From assembly GCF_016429255.1 (NCBI RefSeq), contig NZ_JAELUG010000010.1, positions 1-64,000 on the forward strand: a stretch of 64,000 nucleotides of DNA, read 5' to 3'. Shown one piece after another: positions 32,122-43,806 of this stretch; positions within the stretch are counted from its first letter, which is position 1, and each line of letters begins with the position of its first letter. This DNA is from Rhizobium sp. ASV8 (GTDB taxonomy: Bacteria > Pseudomonadota > Alphaproteobacteria > Rhizobiales > Rhizobiaceae). Made by a program: the position numbers and the translations under genes. The notes under the pieces were generated by a model. That model did no database searches. It was not told where the DNA came from and saw only the letters and a program-made list of their open reading frames with translations.

Positions 32122-32547
32122 TCAGGCCGAGAGATGCAGGACGATCTCGCGCCGATGTGGCCGGTCGCGGTGCTCGAAAAGATAAATGCCCTGCCAAGTT
32201 CCGAGCACGAGGCGACCGTTCATGACGGGAATCCCGATCGACACCTGTGTGAGCGCCGCCTTGATATGGGCGGGCATGTCGTCCGGGCCTTCCGTCGTAT
32301 GCACGATCCAGCGCATGGACGGATCGGAAGAAGGCGGCACCAGCCGACGAAAGAAGGCATTGAGATCAGTCTTCACATCGGGATCGGCATTTTCCTGAAT
32401 GAGCAGCGAACAGGAGGTGTGGCGTACAAAAACCGTCAAAAGCCCCTCGCCGCCCGCTGCCACAGTCCGAACGAAGTGCGCAGCCTGATCGGTGAATTCG
32501 TAAAGCCCCTGGCCGCGGGTGGCCAGAGTGACGACAGATTGCGGCAT
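32122..32547 (-). CDS. Secondary thiamine-phosphate synthase-like enzyme (YjbQ/UPF0047)
   Basis: The product is 141 residues from the ATG at 32547. The family pattern is clear: GLLTVFVRHTSCSLLIQENA near 36-55, DPDVKTDLNAFFRRLVP, and the ending LGTWQGIYLFEHRDRPHRR. In E. coli and other species YjbQ supports thiamine-phosphate synthase activity, although the physiological role is uncertain. The repeat-like hairpin at 32642-32663 lies upstream. Confidence 0.88.
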   Translation of the reverse strand: MPQSVVTLATRGQGLYEFTDQAAHFVRTVAAGGEGLLTVFVRHTSCSLLIQENADPDVKTDLNAFFRRLVPPSSDPSMRWIVHTTEGPDDMPAHIKAALTQVSIGIPVMNGRLVLGTWQGIYLFEHRDRPHRREIVLHLSA

Positions 32548-32641
32548 GGCTTTCCCCAGCATGCGGATGACGACCCGCATGACCTCGGGCGCAGCAGCCG
32601 GATTGTCAAGACCGCCCGACTGGTCGCCTGCGGCATCGCCC

Positions 32642-32688
32642 CGAAAATCGGAATCGATTTTCGCAAAGCCTGATGCGTAGATTCAAAG
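32642..32688. repeat. Mosaic repeat: palindrome plus shared 20-mer
   Basis: cgaaaatcggaatcgatttt plus cg (32642-32663) is a hairpin, followed by cctgatgcgtagattcaaag (32669-32688). That 20-mer occurs in reverse complement at 52535-52554, next to a similar gaaaatc/gattttc hairpin. The two sites are copies of one mosaic element. Confidence 0.7.
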
Positions 32689-32693
32689 ACGCT

Positions 32694-33047
32694 CTATGTT
32701 TCGACGATGATGTCGAAGCCGCCATAGATCATGCGTCGGCTATCGAAGGGCATGTTCTGCATCTCGTCCTTGAGGCGCGGATCGGCCATCACCTTTGCCA
32801 GGATCTCGTCCCGGCTTTGCCGCGATTCGTAGGTGATCCAGGAGAAAACCACGACCTCGTCATCCGTCGCTTGCACTGCACGCGGGAAAGACGTCAGTTC
32901 GCCATAGGGCACGTCATCGCCTATGGCCTCGACATAGCTGAGCGCGCCATATTCCCTCCAGACCATTCCGGCCTTGCGCGCCAGGGTTTTATAGGCCTCG
33001 ATGTTGTCTTTCGGAACGGCGACGATAAAACCATCTACATAAGCCAT
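32694..33047 (-). CDS. DUF1428 family protein
   Basis: The product is 117 residues from the ATG at 33047, which has a GAGGAGAT site. The motif MAYVDGFIVAVPKDNIEAYK and the C-terminal MPFDSRRMIYGGFDIIVE are diagnostic of DUF1428, a ferredoxin-like fold of the dimeric alpha-beta barrel type. Its function is unknown. It ends next to a mosaic repeat. Confidence 0.88.
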   Translation of the reverse strand: MAYVDGFIVAVPKDNIEAYKTLARKAGMVWREYGALSYVEAIGDDVPYGELTSFPRAVQATDDEVVVFSWITYESRQSRDEILAKVMADPRLKDEMQNMPFDSRRMIYGGFDIIVET

Positions 33048-33191
33048 TTTCCATCTCCTCGGTTCCACACAATGGCTTTCCAAGGACGCTCGGACAAAGC
33101 GATATCCGACATATGACACGAAATTTTTCTGCGTTGGGCGGATCGGCACAGACATAATGGAGCAGCGCCGTGGCTGCCTGCGGGAGCGCTT

Positions 33192-33584
33192 ATGCAAATT
33201 GAATACAGGGACGATCCGAATCCGGGGAACCAAGCCTTAAACGCGCTCTGGGCGCGCGCCTGGAATGCATCCGCCCCACGCGACTTCTCCACGATCCTGT
33301 CGCGAAGCCTCGCCCATGTCGGCGCATTTTCCGGATCGACACTCGTCGGTTTCGTCAACATCGCCTGGGATGGCGGCATTCACGCTTTCATTCTCGATAC
33401 CTGCGTGGATCCAGTCTTTCGAAGACAAGGCATCGCAACCGGCCTGGTCGAAAGGGCGAAGATCCTGGCGCGCGACCGCGGTGCGGAGTGGCTTCACGTC
33501 GACTTCGAACCTCGCCTTACCCATTTCTACCGTCGCATCGGCTTCACACCCACCGAAGCGGGTCTGATAAGACTGTGCAATTGA
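33192..33584 (+). CDS. GNAT family N-acetyltransferase
   Basis: The product is 130 residues. The acetyl-CoA binding loop is in VDPVFRRQGIATGLVERAKI near 77-96, with the typical Q/R-x-x-G-x-G/A pattern, followed by FEPRLTHFYRRIGFTPTEAG. It is divergent from the DUF1428 gene. The substrate cannot be told. Confidence 0.85.
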   Translation: MQIEYRDDPNPGNQALNALWARAWNASAPRDFSTILSRSLAHVGAFSGSTLVGFVNIAWDGGIHAFILDTCVDPVFRRQGIATGLVERAKILARDRGAEWLHVDFEPRLTHFYRRIGFTPTEAGLIRLCN

Positions 33585-33592
33585 CAAGCGCA

Positions 33593-34516
33593 TCAATTCG
33601 ATGCGCGGGCTTGCGAGAGCAGCCAGTTGCGAAATAGGCTGGCGGACGGATTTTGCAGTGCATTTGGCGGATAAAGCAGATTGTAGCTCACGGCAGCCGG
33701 CTGGGCCTCGACAAAGCAGCGCACCAGCCGGTTCTCGGCGATATCACTTGCGACCAGCGAGCTGCGAACCAGCGCAAAGCCTTGGCCATTGCGGCACGCC
33801 TCAAGCATGTCGGCGAAAGTTGCAAATAGCTGGCCGCTCTCCACTGCCTGCACGATATCGAAGGGCGGATCCATCTCGCTTCTTTCGCCAATGATCTGCT
33901 CATACCAGCGTTGCCAATCCAGTATCGTATGTTGCATGCCGGCATAGCGCAGCAGGGGCGCTGCCCTTATGGCGTAGCGTTGGGGCAGCTGCCTCGACAG
34001 CGCAGGTGAGCTGACCACGAACTCCTCATCCGTCAGCAGTTCCTCATGGATCAGTCCCACCTCGGCCCGGCCGAGCCAGATCGCCATGTCGAGACCAGCA
34101 GGATGAAACTCCGGACGCTGATAGCCAACGGCTATCTTCAACTCGATATCGGGATGTCGCTTGCAGAAATCCGGCAATCGGGATGCCAGCCATTGGCCAG
34201 AAAACTCAGGGGAAACGGAGATCGAGACGCTTCGGACCGAAACGCTTGCGCGCGCCTCATGTAACGCTGTCTCCAGTTCGGAAAGCGTCTCGACAATTGC
34301 TGGATGCAGGCGTGCCCCTAATGGGGTCAATCTGGCTCCATGTCGGCCTCGATCGAATAGCCGACCTCCAATCCACCCTTCCAACTGCGCGAGCTGATGG
34401 CTGACGGCGGTCTGCGTCTGACCGACCCGCTCAGCTGCACGGCCAAAGCCGCCGGTTTCGACGATGGCGCAAAATGCCTGTAGCACTGATAGAGGTGGTA
34501 GCGGCCGCCTTCCCAT
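33593..34516 (-). CDS. LysR-family transcriptional regulator
   Basis: The product is about 307 residues from the ATG at 34516 (the frame continues to 34558). The N-terminal HTH has LQAFCAIVETGGFGRAAERV and QTQTAVSHQLAQLEGWIGGR. The rest is a LysR-type effector domain (RSVSISVSPEFSGQWLASRL). It is closest in character to the GcvA/AmpR type. The regulated gene is not evident: the acetyltransferase gene ends only 8 bp away but converges with it. Confidence 0.85.
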   Translation of the reverse strand: MGRRPLPPLSVLQAFCAIVETGGFGRAAERVGQTQTAVSHQLAQLEGWIGGRLFDRGRHGARLTPLGARLHPAIVETLSELETALHEARASVSVRSVSISVSPEFSGQWLASRLPDFCKRHPDIELKIAVGYQRPEFHPAGLDMAIWLGRAEVGLIHEELLTDEEFVVSSPALSRQLPQRYAIRAAPLLRYAGMQHTILDWQRWYEQIIGERSEMDPPFDIVQAVESGQLFATFADMLEACRNGQGFALVRSSLVASDIAENRLVRCFVEAQPAAVSYNLLYPPNALQNPSASLFRNWLLSQARASN

Positions 34517-34826
34517 GAAAATCCCGCATGTTTGATTGCCGGAAGCTTCATTATACATGCCTAAATTTCATAGGCATCTGTCTATTTCGGGAGATCGCGA
34601 GGTTCGAGACAGATGAGAATAGATCATGGAAATAGCTGGATACGGTGGCTCTTCGGCAACTTGGCTCGATTAATCCCCCGGCGCGGTCATATGCGGAAGG
34701 CTTCGAGACGAGTGAATGAACGGCGCGACACACTCCAAGCGGCCAGCCTTCATTTGCTTCGGGATGTCGGTAACAGCGATGACAAGGCAGATCGACTGAG
34801 GTAGCAGAGACCGCCCCAGTTGCTCG

Positions 34827-35558
34827 TCAGCCTCGATATTGTCGTGCTCCAGCATTTCCAGCAGCTGGAAGATCAAATCGCGACGCCGAAGGACTGAGAA
34901 CCCCTCGCCTGGTCTGCAGCGACCAGACGGAAGCAAGCTCATCCGCAAGCGAATCAATCAGGCGTGGCACATCGCGGCTTGCAGAAGCATGCAAGGCTTC
35001 GGCCACGATCAACACGGATCGCGTCTTCTGATAGACTGCGGAAAGGCCACTTTGCCGGTTCGTCCAGCGCCGGGCATGCGCTTGTCCGGCAGTATCGGCG
35101 AAGATGACCTCGCGGGGTTCCGGGTGCTCCGTCTCGCCGGAAAAGGTCAAATAGGACTCGCTGCCATGCGCGTGGCACACCTCAAGGTCGCCGGAGACCT
35201 TTTCAAGGTCGAAAACAGCCACCGGAATGGCGAATGCAATGGAGATGGCGTTGCAGAGATCGACGAGCGGATGCAACTGCGGCAACGATCCTTCCTGACG
35301 AAAACGACGCAGCAAAGCCTCGGAAGCGCAGCGATATTGCGTGGGCTTCATCCCCATTTTCGAAAAAGCACGCCGCCAGGCCTGAATTTCCGGCATCTCA
35401 CCCTCAGAGCATCGCGAGAGCCGCTCAGCGGCTGTGGCATGATAAGAAGCGATGCGATCCTCAACGCTCGCATCGGCCGTGATGCCTTCAGCGAGCAGCA
35501 CGCCGGGAACCAGCTCCGGAAACGTGCTCCACATCTCGTTCGAATGACGGAAATACAT
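34827..35558 (-). CDS. B3/B4 tRNA-binding domain protein
   Basis: The product is 243 residues from the ATG at 35558 with an AAGGAGAGG site. It has the free-standing B3/B4 pattern: AWRRAFSKMGMKPTQYRCAS near 83-102 and LVDLCNAISIAFAIPVAVFD near 121-140, then a conserved Arg-rich GQAHARRWTNRQSG. The domain is related to the editing module of phenylalanyl-tRNA synthetase. Free-standing versions often sit next to AraC regulators, as here (36452..35640, 81 bp away, same direction). Confidence 0.82.
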   Translation of the reverse strand: MYFRHSNEMWSTFPELVPGVLLAEGITADASVEDRIASYHATAAERLSRCSEGEMPEIQAWRRAFSKMGMKPTQYRCASEALLRRFRQEGSLPQLHPLVDLCNAISIAFAIPVAVFDLEKVSGDLEVCHAHGSESYLTFSGETEHPEPREVIFADTAGQAHARRWTNRQSGLSAVYQKTRSVLIVAEALHASASRDVPRLIDSLADELASVWSLQTRRGVLSPSASRFDLPAAGNAGARQYRG

Positions 35559-35639
35559 GACCTCTCCTTCTGCAGTCTCGATTGGCGCCGCAGAAAACCC
35601 CGTCACCATCGCGCGGTCTTGAATGAAATTGCAGATGCG

Positions 35640-36452
35640 TCAGCAGGCTGCCGCATAGGCGCCCGGTGAGAGGCCGAAGTTGCGCACGAAGAGCCGCGTC
35701 ATGTGGCTTTGATCGGCAAAGCCACAGGCAAAGGCCGCTTCCGCCAACGGCGTACCAACCGCGATCAACCGTCGCGCCTCGTGGATACGACGTTGCAGCA
35801 GATAAGCGTGCGGCGTGAGGCCGGTCGCCTTACTGAAGGCGCGCAGGAACTGGAAATGGCTGAGCCCGCAGACATCGGCGAGCTCGGCAAGCGTGAACGG
35901 CGCGGCAGGATCGTCGTCAATCAATTGGCGGGCGCGACTGATGGCTGCGGGAATGGCGACGTCGCGCGAACCCGGCCTCCCCTCGCTCATTACCTCAGCA
36001 ATGAGCGACAGCAGCAATCCGTCCCGCAACAAGCTATCCTGCGGTGCCGATTTGCCGATCAGGAGCGGAAACAACGCCCTGAACTTCATAACCAATTCGG
36101 TGTTGCGAATGACGGGAGAGGGAAACTCGAGCTCGCCCATCCTTCCCTCGCCTATATCGCGCAGGAGCTCGGCAATGACGCGCGGCTCGAAGTAGAGCAT
36201 CGACCAAGCCCTGCTGTCGCCAACAGGCATGCCGTCATGCACCTCGTTTGGATTGACGCTGATGATATCGCCGGCCTCTGCCCGCACCATGCCTCGCCCG
36301 CTAAGCGACGCCTGGGCACCGGCCTCGATGAGGCCTATGCCAAACTGATCATGCGTATGCTTGGGAAAGCTATGACCCGTTTCCGCCCTGACGGCCTCGA
36401 CGCCGACAAGTGGAGTGCGGAATATCCTGAATTGGACGGATCTCATCCGCAT
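35640..36452 (-). CDS. AraC-family transcriptional regulator
   Basis: The product is 270 residues. The N-terminus is a cupin-type sensing domain (GHSFPKHTHDQFGIGLIEAG), and the C-terminal double HTH has LADVCGLSHFQFLRAFSKAT and FACGFADQSHMTRLFVRNFG, the typical AraC signature. It precedes the B3/B4 gene in the same direction and may control it. No inducer can be inferred. Confidence 0.88.
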   Translation of the reverse strand: MRMRSVQFRIFRTPLVGVEAVRAETGHSFPKHTHDQFGIGLIEAGAQASLSGRGMVRAEAGDIISVNPNEVHDGMPVGDSRAWSMLYFEPRVIAELLRDIGEGRMGELEFPSPVIRNTELVMKFRALFPLLIGKSAPQDSLLRDGLLLSLIAEVMSEGRPGSRDVAIPAAISRARQLIDDDPAAPFTLAELADVCGLSHFQFLRAFSKATGLTPHAYLLQRRIHEARRLIAVGTPLAEAAFACGFADQSHMTRLFVRNFGLSPGAYAAAC

Positions 36453-36553
36453 CGCTTCCTCAACGAGACAACATCCCTACTCGAGGATGCACGCAAAGCT
36501 TAGCGTGGTGACCTTATTGCTGGCAATCTCGATCCTGCGCAGCACGGGCCGCA

Positions 36554-37534
36554 TTATCGCTCCGATACTCCCGGCTCATCGTCCTGTGCCGTCGCCAATG
36601 CCGCCTGGGTATTGCCGGCAACCGCCGTCGGCAACGGCGTGCCACGTTTGCGCTCGCGCGCCAGCGTCAGCAACCCGGAGAAAATGATGAGGACGATGCC
36701 GAAAGCCATGGGCATATCGATACTGTCATTGAACAGCAGATAGCCGAAGATAATCGCCCAGAGCATTTGGCTATATTGCGGCGGGGCCACCAGATTTGCC
36801 GGAGCCATATGGGCAGCGCTCATCAACAGCACGTTTCCAAGCGCCCCCAGCAGGCCGTAGCTCGCCAGAAAGATCCATTGCGTCGCAGTCGGCGGCGTGA
36901 CCTCCGAAATCATCAGGAAGCCGCTGACAATAAGCGTGCCGAAGAGGCCAGCGCCATAGAGCGAAATGCGCTTTTCCTTCGAACCAAGCGCGCGGTTGAT
37001 GACGATCGAAATTGCAGCGGCAAGGCCGCCAACCGCCGCGCAGAAATGGCCGACAGAGAGTTCGCGAAAGCCGGGACGCAAAACGATCAGCACGCCGACG
37101 AAACCGAGAATGACCGCTGTCCAGCGCTGCCAACGCACATCCTCCTTGAGAAAGATCACCGAGAGGATCGTCACGAAAGACGGCAGCAGGAACAGTAGCG
37201 AAAAGGCTTCCGCCATCGGCAGCTTGGTGAAGGCGATGACGGAGCAGATCGCTCCGATCGCGCCGCAAATGAAGCGCAGCAGCCACATGGGTCGGTTCGA
37301 CGTCTTCACCATGTCGAGCCAGGCATCCTCCCGCCTCTTCAGGAAGGGCACCGCCGCAAAGCCGAACAACGCTCCGATGAAGGCAACCTGGTAGGAGGGA
37401 ACCACGCCATGCAGAATCTTGATCGAGGCATCGCTGAAGGCAAACACGGCATAGGCCGAGAATGCCACGAGAACACCACGCAAAGCGGAGCGGCCAGCGG
37501 CCGCGGAACTGGAATCGGCTGTAATCGAGGACAT
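36554..37534 (-). CDS. EamA/DMT family transporter
   Basis: The product is 326 residues with about ten transmembrane helices in two EamA repeats: one from ALRGVLVAFSAYAVFAFSDA and one starting near GAVGGLAAAISIVINRALGS. The C-terminus ends in a polar tail. The family exports metabolites such as amino acids. There is no adjacent biosynthetic gene to suggest a substrate. Confidence 0.85.
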   Translation of the reverse strand: MSSITADSSSAAAGRSALRGVLVAFSAYAVFAFSDASIKILHGVVPSYQVAFIGALFGFAAVPFLKRREDAWLDMVKTSNRPMWLLRFICGAIGAICSVIAFTKLPMAEAFSLLFLLPSFVTILSVIFLKEDVRWQRWTAVILGFVGVLIVLRPGFRELSVGHFCAAVGGLAAAISIVINRALGSKEKRISLYGAGLFGTLIVSGFLMISEVTPPTATQWIFLASYGLLGALGNVLLMSAAHMAPANLVAPPQYSQMLWAIIFGYLLFNDSIDMPMAFGIVLIIFSGLLTLARERKRGTPLPTAVAGNTQAALATAQDDEPGVSER

Positions 37535-37662
37535 CGGAATCTTGAGAATGTGCGATGGGAGGACACTGAATCAGTGAGATGCAGGCAATTGTATGATGAA
37601 ACGATCCGAATTTCGATTGGGGCTAACAATAAACTATTGTTTCAGCGGGCGAACATTCGGCG

Positions 37663-39108
37663 TCAGTTTCCAACGAAGCCCAATTTGTCCAGCTGGCTAG
37701 GGGAAACATGTCCTCTGACCGTATAGGAAAAGGCCGTGACCTTCAGGGCATCGCTATCCACTTCGCAAGTGAATGCCACTCTCTGCCAGCCGTTGGGGGT
37801 CTGCACGGCGACGCCATCGCCAAAGAGACTGGCATCAGAAACCATCGCTGGCGAGAGCGCGGAGTTTACGTAGCCGACCGCCCGCAAATCGGCGCGGTAT
37901 TGGAGCTTTTCCTCGGAGTTGCAAAGATACGCCACTCGCTGACGTCGCGACAGCTTCTTCCAAGCGTCGTATTCGCTCTTCGATAATCTTGCCATCTCGG
38001 CACCTGAATAGAGCTTCTTGGCCTGGATGGCCCTTTTCGGCGCAAGTGATTTAGGCGGTTGCGGCTCGGTGACCAACGCCATGCCGCCCGCCGAACCGCC
38101 TTGATTGCTCGAAGCAGATTGACTCTGAGAGCTTTGCGGTGCTGGCGACGGCTTTACTGCCGGAACAGCGATCTGCGGTGCGATTGCCTGATCCTTGGGC
38201 GGCTCGGCGGCAGATTGCTGCGGATCGGCTGTGGGCGCCTGTGCCGTCTGTAGCGCCTGCGGATTATTCTGATCGGTCGACGGTGCCTGTGGTTGCTGCA
38301 CCTGCGAATCCGAGGGCTCATTAGTCGTCAGGACATCCGGCGCCGAGGAGGAAGTTTTGGCCGTGGCGTCGCTTGCGGGCGGCGTAGCCGCATTCTCTTG
38401 CTGATCTTTGGCATCGGCCTGCTGTTGCGCCGCCTGCGCCTGCTTTGCCGCCTGCGCTTCGGCCTGGGCTTGCGCGGCAGCGGCTGCCTGCGCTTCAGCC
38501 TGTTGTTCGGCCGCCGCATCGTTCGGTGGCGTTGGCGGCGTATCGGTCGATTGAGCCTCGGCCTGCTGCGTGGTCGTCGCGTCTTTCTGATCGCCCTTCA
38601 TATCTGGAAGAGGCGTTTCCGTCGCAGAAGGCTGCTGCCCGGCCTTCTCAACAGGTTTATCGGCACTGGCGTCATCGGCCTTGGGAGCGGGCTTCTCCGC
38701 CTGTTCGTCAGGCTTATCGGCCTTGGCCTCAGCCGATTTGGCCGCAGGCTTTTCTGCCGCCTCCTTGCCCTTCGGATCGGCTTGTTTTGGCGGCTGCTCG
38801 TCCGATTTCTTTCCCTCAGGCTGCTGCGGTTCGTCCTTGTTTTCTGCCGTCTGCTGGGCCGGCTTCTCGTCAGGTTTTTGCGTAGGCTTGGGGGGCTGAT
38901 CCGGCTTCTCGTTCGCCTTCGTCGCGACTTCCTGCTTTTCCTCTTGCTGGGGAACGAGCTCTACATTGACGCTATCTTCGGACTTTGCCTGAGGTGGCGC
39001 CGGCAGCAGCGGCAACAGGAAAATCGCGACAAACAGGACGTGCAGGACGATCGACAGGACAAAGCCCGGCCGCATCTCCTTATCCCGTTTTTCCGCAACC
39101 TTCTCCAT
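37663..39108 (-). CDS. DUF930 protein with a TonB-like N-terminal region
   Basis: The product is 481 residues. One N-terminal transmembrane helix (VLSIVLHVLFVAIFLLPLLP) is followed by about 290 residues of Pro/Gln/Ala/Lys/Glu-rich low complexity, which resembles TonB and probably spans the periplasm. The C-terminal domain (about 365-480; YDAWKKLSRRQRVAYLCNSE, then VAFTCEVDSDALKVTAFSYT) is DUF930, a family found mainly in Rhizobiales. Function unknown, probably cell-envelope related. Long repeats make sequencing errors possible, but the frame is open throughout. Confidence 0.82.
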   Translation of the reverse strand: MEKVAEKRDKEMRPGFVLSIVLHVLFVAIFLLPLLPAPPQAKSEDSVNVELVPQQEEKQEVATKANEKPDQPPKPTQKPDEKPAQQTAENKDEPQQPEGKKSDEQPPKQADPKGKEAAEKPAAKSAEAKADKPDEQAEKPAPKADDASADKPVEKAGQQPSATETPLPDMKGDQKDATTTQQAEAQSTDTPPTPPNDAAAEQQAEAQAAAAAQAQAEAQAAKQAQAAQQQADAKDQQENAATPPASDATAKTSSSAPDVLTTNEPSDSQVQQPQAPSTDQNNPQALQTAQAPTADPQQSAAEPPKDQAIAPQIAVPAVKPSPAPQSSQSQSASSNQGGSAGGMALVTEPQPPKSLAPKRAIQAKKLYSGAEMARLSKSEYDAWKKLSRRQRVAYLCNSEEKLQYRADLRAVGYVNSALSPAMVSDASLFGDGVAVQTPNGWQRVAFTCEVDSDALKVTAFSYTVRGHVSPSQLDKLGFVGN

Positions 39109-39343
39109 CGTTCAGCAGATGGCTCGCGCGGTAAAAGCAATCAAGAGAACATGGCGCATCGATTCATTCGATCCCTAATGGCAGACAGATCAGCAGACTT
39201 TCAGATCGCTGACATATGGTATCCGACAACACGCCGCGAAAGGGCCATCGTCGAAATCGAACTTGTCAGGCCTCGGCACGATCCGCAATGCCGCAAAAAC
39301 AAACCTGCGTGATCTTACGATACGAAAACGAGCGCATCCACGG

Positions 39344-40144
39344 TTAGAAGAATTCGTCCAGCAACTGATAGTAGGCCATCTTTTCCGCCTGCGGCTCAAA
39401 ATCGCCGTAGACCTTCAGAAACTCTGTCAGCAGATCTTTCCCGAAGTCTTCTTGGATACTGCGGCAAGCCAGCGCAATATCCTGGTGGCGATCAGCGATG
39501 CCGAGGCGCCCGCAATCGATGTAGCCGCTGAACTTGCCGCCATCGGCCATGAAATTCGGCAGGCAGGCGTCGCCATGGGTAACGACGAAATCCTCTGTTC
39601 CCGGCCGACGCTCTTCGAGCTCGCGGAAAAGATCCTGTGCGGATTGCCCCAGCCTCTCCTCGTCGAAGTCGTCCTCATCAACATGACCGGCAAGCAGATG
39701 TGCCTTTGCCTCGACAAGCTTGTGGTCCAAGCGGTGATCGAAGGGGCAGTTCGCGATGTCGAGTGCGTGCAAGCGCCGCAACGCATACGCCAGAAGATGC
39801 ACACGCTCGATCGGCGACGTCAGCTCGTCGCTGGCGAGGTCGGAGCCTGGGAGCGCACTCATCAGCAGCCATTCGCGCTCTTCGTCCCTCTCATGGACGA
39901 TGACCTGTGGGCAGGCAAGCTTCTGCTCGGCAAGCCAGCGCAGCCTCGCAACCTCTCTCGGCAATTCGCCCAGAGGATCGATAAGTTCGGTCTTGAGGTA
40001 CATGGGCGCACGACCGACCGCCTCCATCCGGAAGACCTGCGCCGACGAGCAGCCGAGCGCATCCTGCCGCCATTCGTATCCAGCCAGCAAATCCCGCAGC
40101 CGAGATGGCAAAGATAGTTCGAAAGCCTGTGGTTTGCCTGCCAT
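39344..40144 (-). CDS. APH(3')-like phosphotransferase
   Basis: The product is 266 residues from the ATG at 40144. The kinase catalytic loop is VVTHGDACLPNFMADGG with the Asp base, followed by the metal-binding motif GYIDCGRLGIADRHQDIALA. N-terminal SSAQVFRMEAVGRAPMYLKT holds the ATP-binding Lys. This is the aminoglycoside 3'-phosphotransferase fold. In Rhizobium such genes are chromosomal and may act on other small molecules, so resistance should not be assumed. It lies in the same direction after rpoD. Confidence 0.82.
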   Translation of the reverse strand: MAGKPQAFELSLPSRLRDLLAGYEWRQDALGCSSAQVFRMEAVGRAPMYLKTELIDPLGELPREVARLRWLAEQKLACPQVIVHERDEEREWLLMSALPGSDLASDELTSPIERVHLLAYALRRLHALDIANCPFDHRLDHKLVEAKAHLLAGHVDEDDFDEERLGQSAQDLFRELEERRPGTEDFVVTHGDACLPNFMADGGKFSGYIDCGRLGIADRHQDIALACRSIQEDFGKDLLTEFLKVYGDFEPQAEKMAYYQLLDEFF

Positions 40145-40172
40145 GGCCAAAACCTCACTTCGGATTTGATTC

Positions 40173-40210
40173 CAAAAGAAAACCCGGCTCGCTTTCGCAA
40201 ACCGGGTTCG
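40173..40210 (-). terminator. rpoD rho-independent terminator
   Basis: aacccgg (40181-40187) and ccgggtt (40202-40208) form the stem with a closing tttcg-like loop region. On the minus strand it is followed by TTTTCTTTT. It lies 32 bp past the rpoD stop. Confidence 0.8.
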
Positions 40211-40241
40211 ATTTCGTGACATTGCCGGCTTGCGGCGGATG

Positions 40242-42299
<2,058 letters not shown>

Positions 42300-42699
42300 C
42301 TCTATATCGTCGCTTTCCCTGACGCTGCAAACTTGCATGCGGTAGAACATTTCAATCGCGCCGGCACGCCCTGCGCCAGCCTCGACTCACCGACCAACAC
42401 CTACGGAATGATCTTTAATGTCCGATTAACCACGATCACCTGCTCCGGAGTACAAAGCTGGATTGCGTCTAGGTTTCCGGCCATGGTATCAGGTGATCCG
42501 CTCGATCCAGTCTTACCGTTCTTTCCGAAGTCAAACGGTGATTCCCAGAATTTTGGTTCTCGTCAAGCTTTTCCAGTAAAAAAGCCCGTTAAATGCGCGA
42601 AAAAGCCTTATCCACAGGCTCGGCGCGTCATATTCAATTATTTTCCGTATTTAGGAAGTCCCCACGCGATGACAAGAGCATCCTAAAGAAACCTGTGCG
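42300..42699. other. rpoD upstream region
   Basis: This stretch holds the rpoD leader and promoter on the minus strand. I see no gene in it and no clear riboswitch. It is less GC-rich than the flanking genes. One hairpin at its right side belongs to the tdh operon. Confidence 0.4.
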
Positions 42700-42734
42700 T
42701 TTAGGGCATCGGCATGCATCACCGATGCCCTAAA
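42700..42734 (-). terminator. Hairpin terminating the kbl-tdh operon
   Basis: tttagggcatcgg (42700-42712) and ccgatgccctaaa (42722-42734) form a perfect 13-bp stem with a 9-nt loop. It begins 14 bp after the tdh stop on the minus strand. A U-tract is weak. Confidence 0.7.
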
Positions 42735-42747
42735 GCGACAATTCGGA

Positions 42748-43785
42748 TCAGTTCCAATCCATGACGACCTTGCCGGAATTGCCTGAACGCATGGCCTCGA
42801 AGCCATCACGAAAATCGTCGATGCCGATGCGATGCGTGATCAGCGGAGAGACATCGAGACCGCCCTGGACGAAGGCAATCATCTTGTACCAGGTCTCGAA
42901 CATCTCGCGGCCATAAATGCCCTTCAGGTTCAGCATCTTGAAGATGACCTTGTTCCAGTCGATTTCGAAGCCGGCCGGCGCGATGCCGAGAATGGCGATC
43001 TTGCCGCCGTTGTTCATCTTGTCGATCATGTCGCGGAAGGCCGGCGCGGCGCCCGACATTTCCAAGCCGACATCGAAGCCCTCTGTCATGCCGATGGACT
43101 TCATGACGTCGGCGAGGTTCTCCTTCGAGGCGTCGACCACATGATCAATGCCGACCTTGTGGGCAAGAGCGAGCCGGGTCGGATTGATGTCTGTTATCAC
43201 CACCTTGCGCGCGCCTGAGCGCTTGGCGACCATGGCTCCCATGATGCCAATCGGCCCGGCACCGGTCACGAGCACATCTTCGCCGACCAGGTCGAAGGAA
43301 AGTGCCGTGTGCACGGCGTTGCCGAACGGGTCGAAGATCGCGGCAATCTCATCCGGAATGTCGTCCGGGATCGGCACAACGTTCGATTCGGGGATGCAGA
43401 CGAACTCGCCGAAGGAGCCGGGACGATTGACGCCGACGCCGAGCGTGTTGCGGCAGAGGTGCCCCCTGCCCGCCCGGCAGTTGCGACATTTGCCGCAGAC
43501 GATGTGCCCTTCGCCGGAAACGCGCTCGCCGACGTGGTACTTCGTCACGGCCGAACCGATTTCGGCAATCTCGCCGCAAAATTCATGGCCAACCACCATC
43601 GGCACCGGAATGGTCTTCTGCGCCCATTGATCCCAATTCCAAATGTGGACATCCGTGCCGCAGATCGCCGACTTCTTGACCCGGATCAGGACATCGTTCG
43701 GCCCGACCTCGGGCACCGGAACATGCTCCATCCACAACCCGACCTCGGGCTTGGCTTTGACCAACGCTTTCATCATGTTCGACAT
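42748..43785 (-). CDS. tdh: L-threonine 3-dehydrogenase
   Basis: The product is 345 residues. It is a zinc-dependent medium-chain dehydrogenase: catalytic Zn site in [20 protein letters not shown] and [12 protein letters not shown], structural Zn Cys cluster in [15 protein letters not shown], and NAD site [12 protein letters not shown]. It oxidises L-threonine to 2-amino-3-oxobutanoate, the substrate for Kbl. The gene is 21 bp after kbl. The full-length protein matches the known family size. Confidence 0.96.
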   Translation of the reverse strand: MSNMMKALVKAKPEVGLWMEHVPVPEVGPNDVLIRVKKSAICGTDVHIWNWDQWAQKTIPVPMVVGHEFCGEIAEIGSAVTKYHVGERVSGEGHIVCGKCRNCRAGRGHLCRNTLGVGVNRPGSFGEFVCIPESNVVPIPDDIPDEIAAIFDPFGNAVHTALSFDLVGEDVLVTGAGPIGIMGAMVAKRSGARKVVITDINPTRLALAHKVGIDHVVDASKENLADVMKSIGMTEGFDVGLEMSGAAPAFRDMIDKMNNGGKIAILGIAPAGFEIDWNKVIFKMLNLKGIYGREMFETWYKMIAFVQGGLDVSPLITHRIGIDDFRDGFEAMRSGNSGKVVMDWN

Positions 43786-43806
43786 GATCGGTTCTCTCCA
43801 ACCAAC

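Noticed and set aside
39344-40144. Calling the APH-like gene an acquired antibiotic resistance gene
   Set aside because: It lies in a stable chromosomal context next to rpoD with host-like composition and no mobile element nearby.
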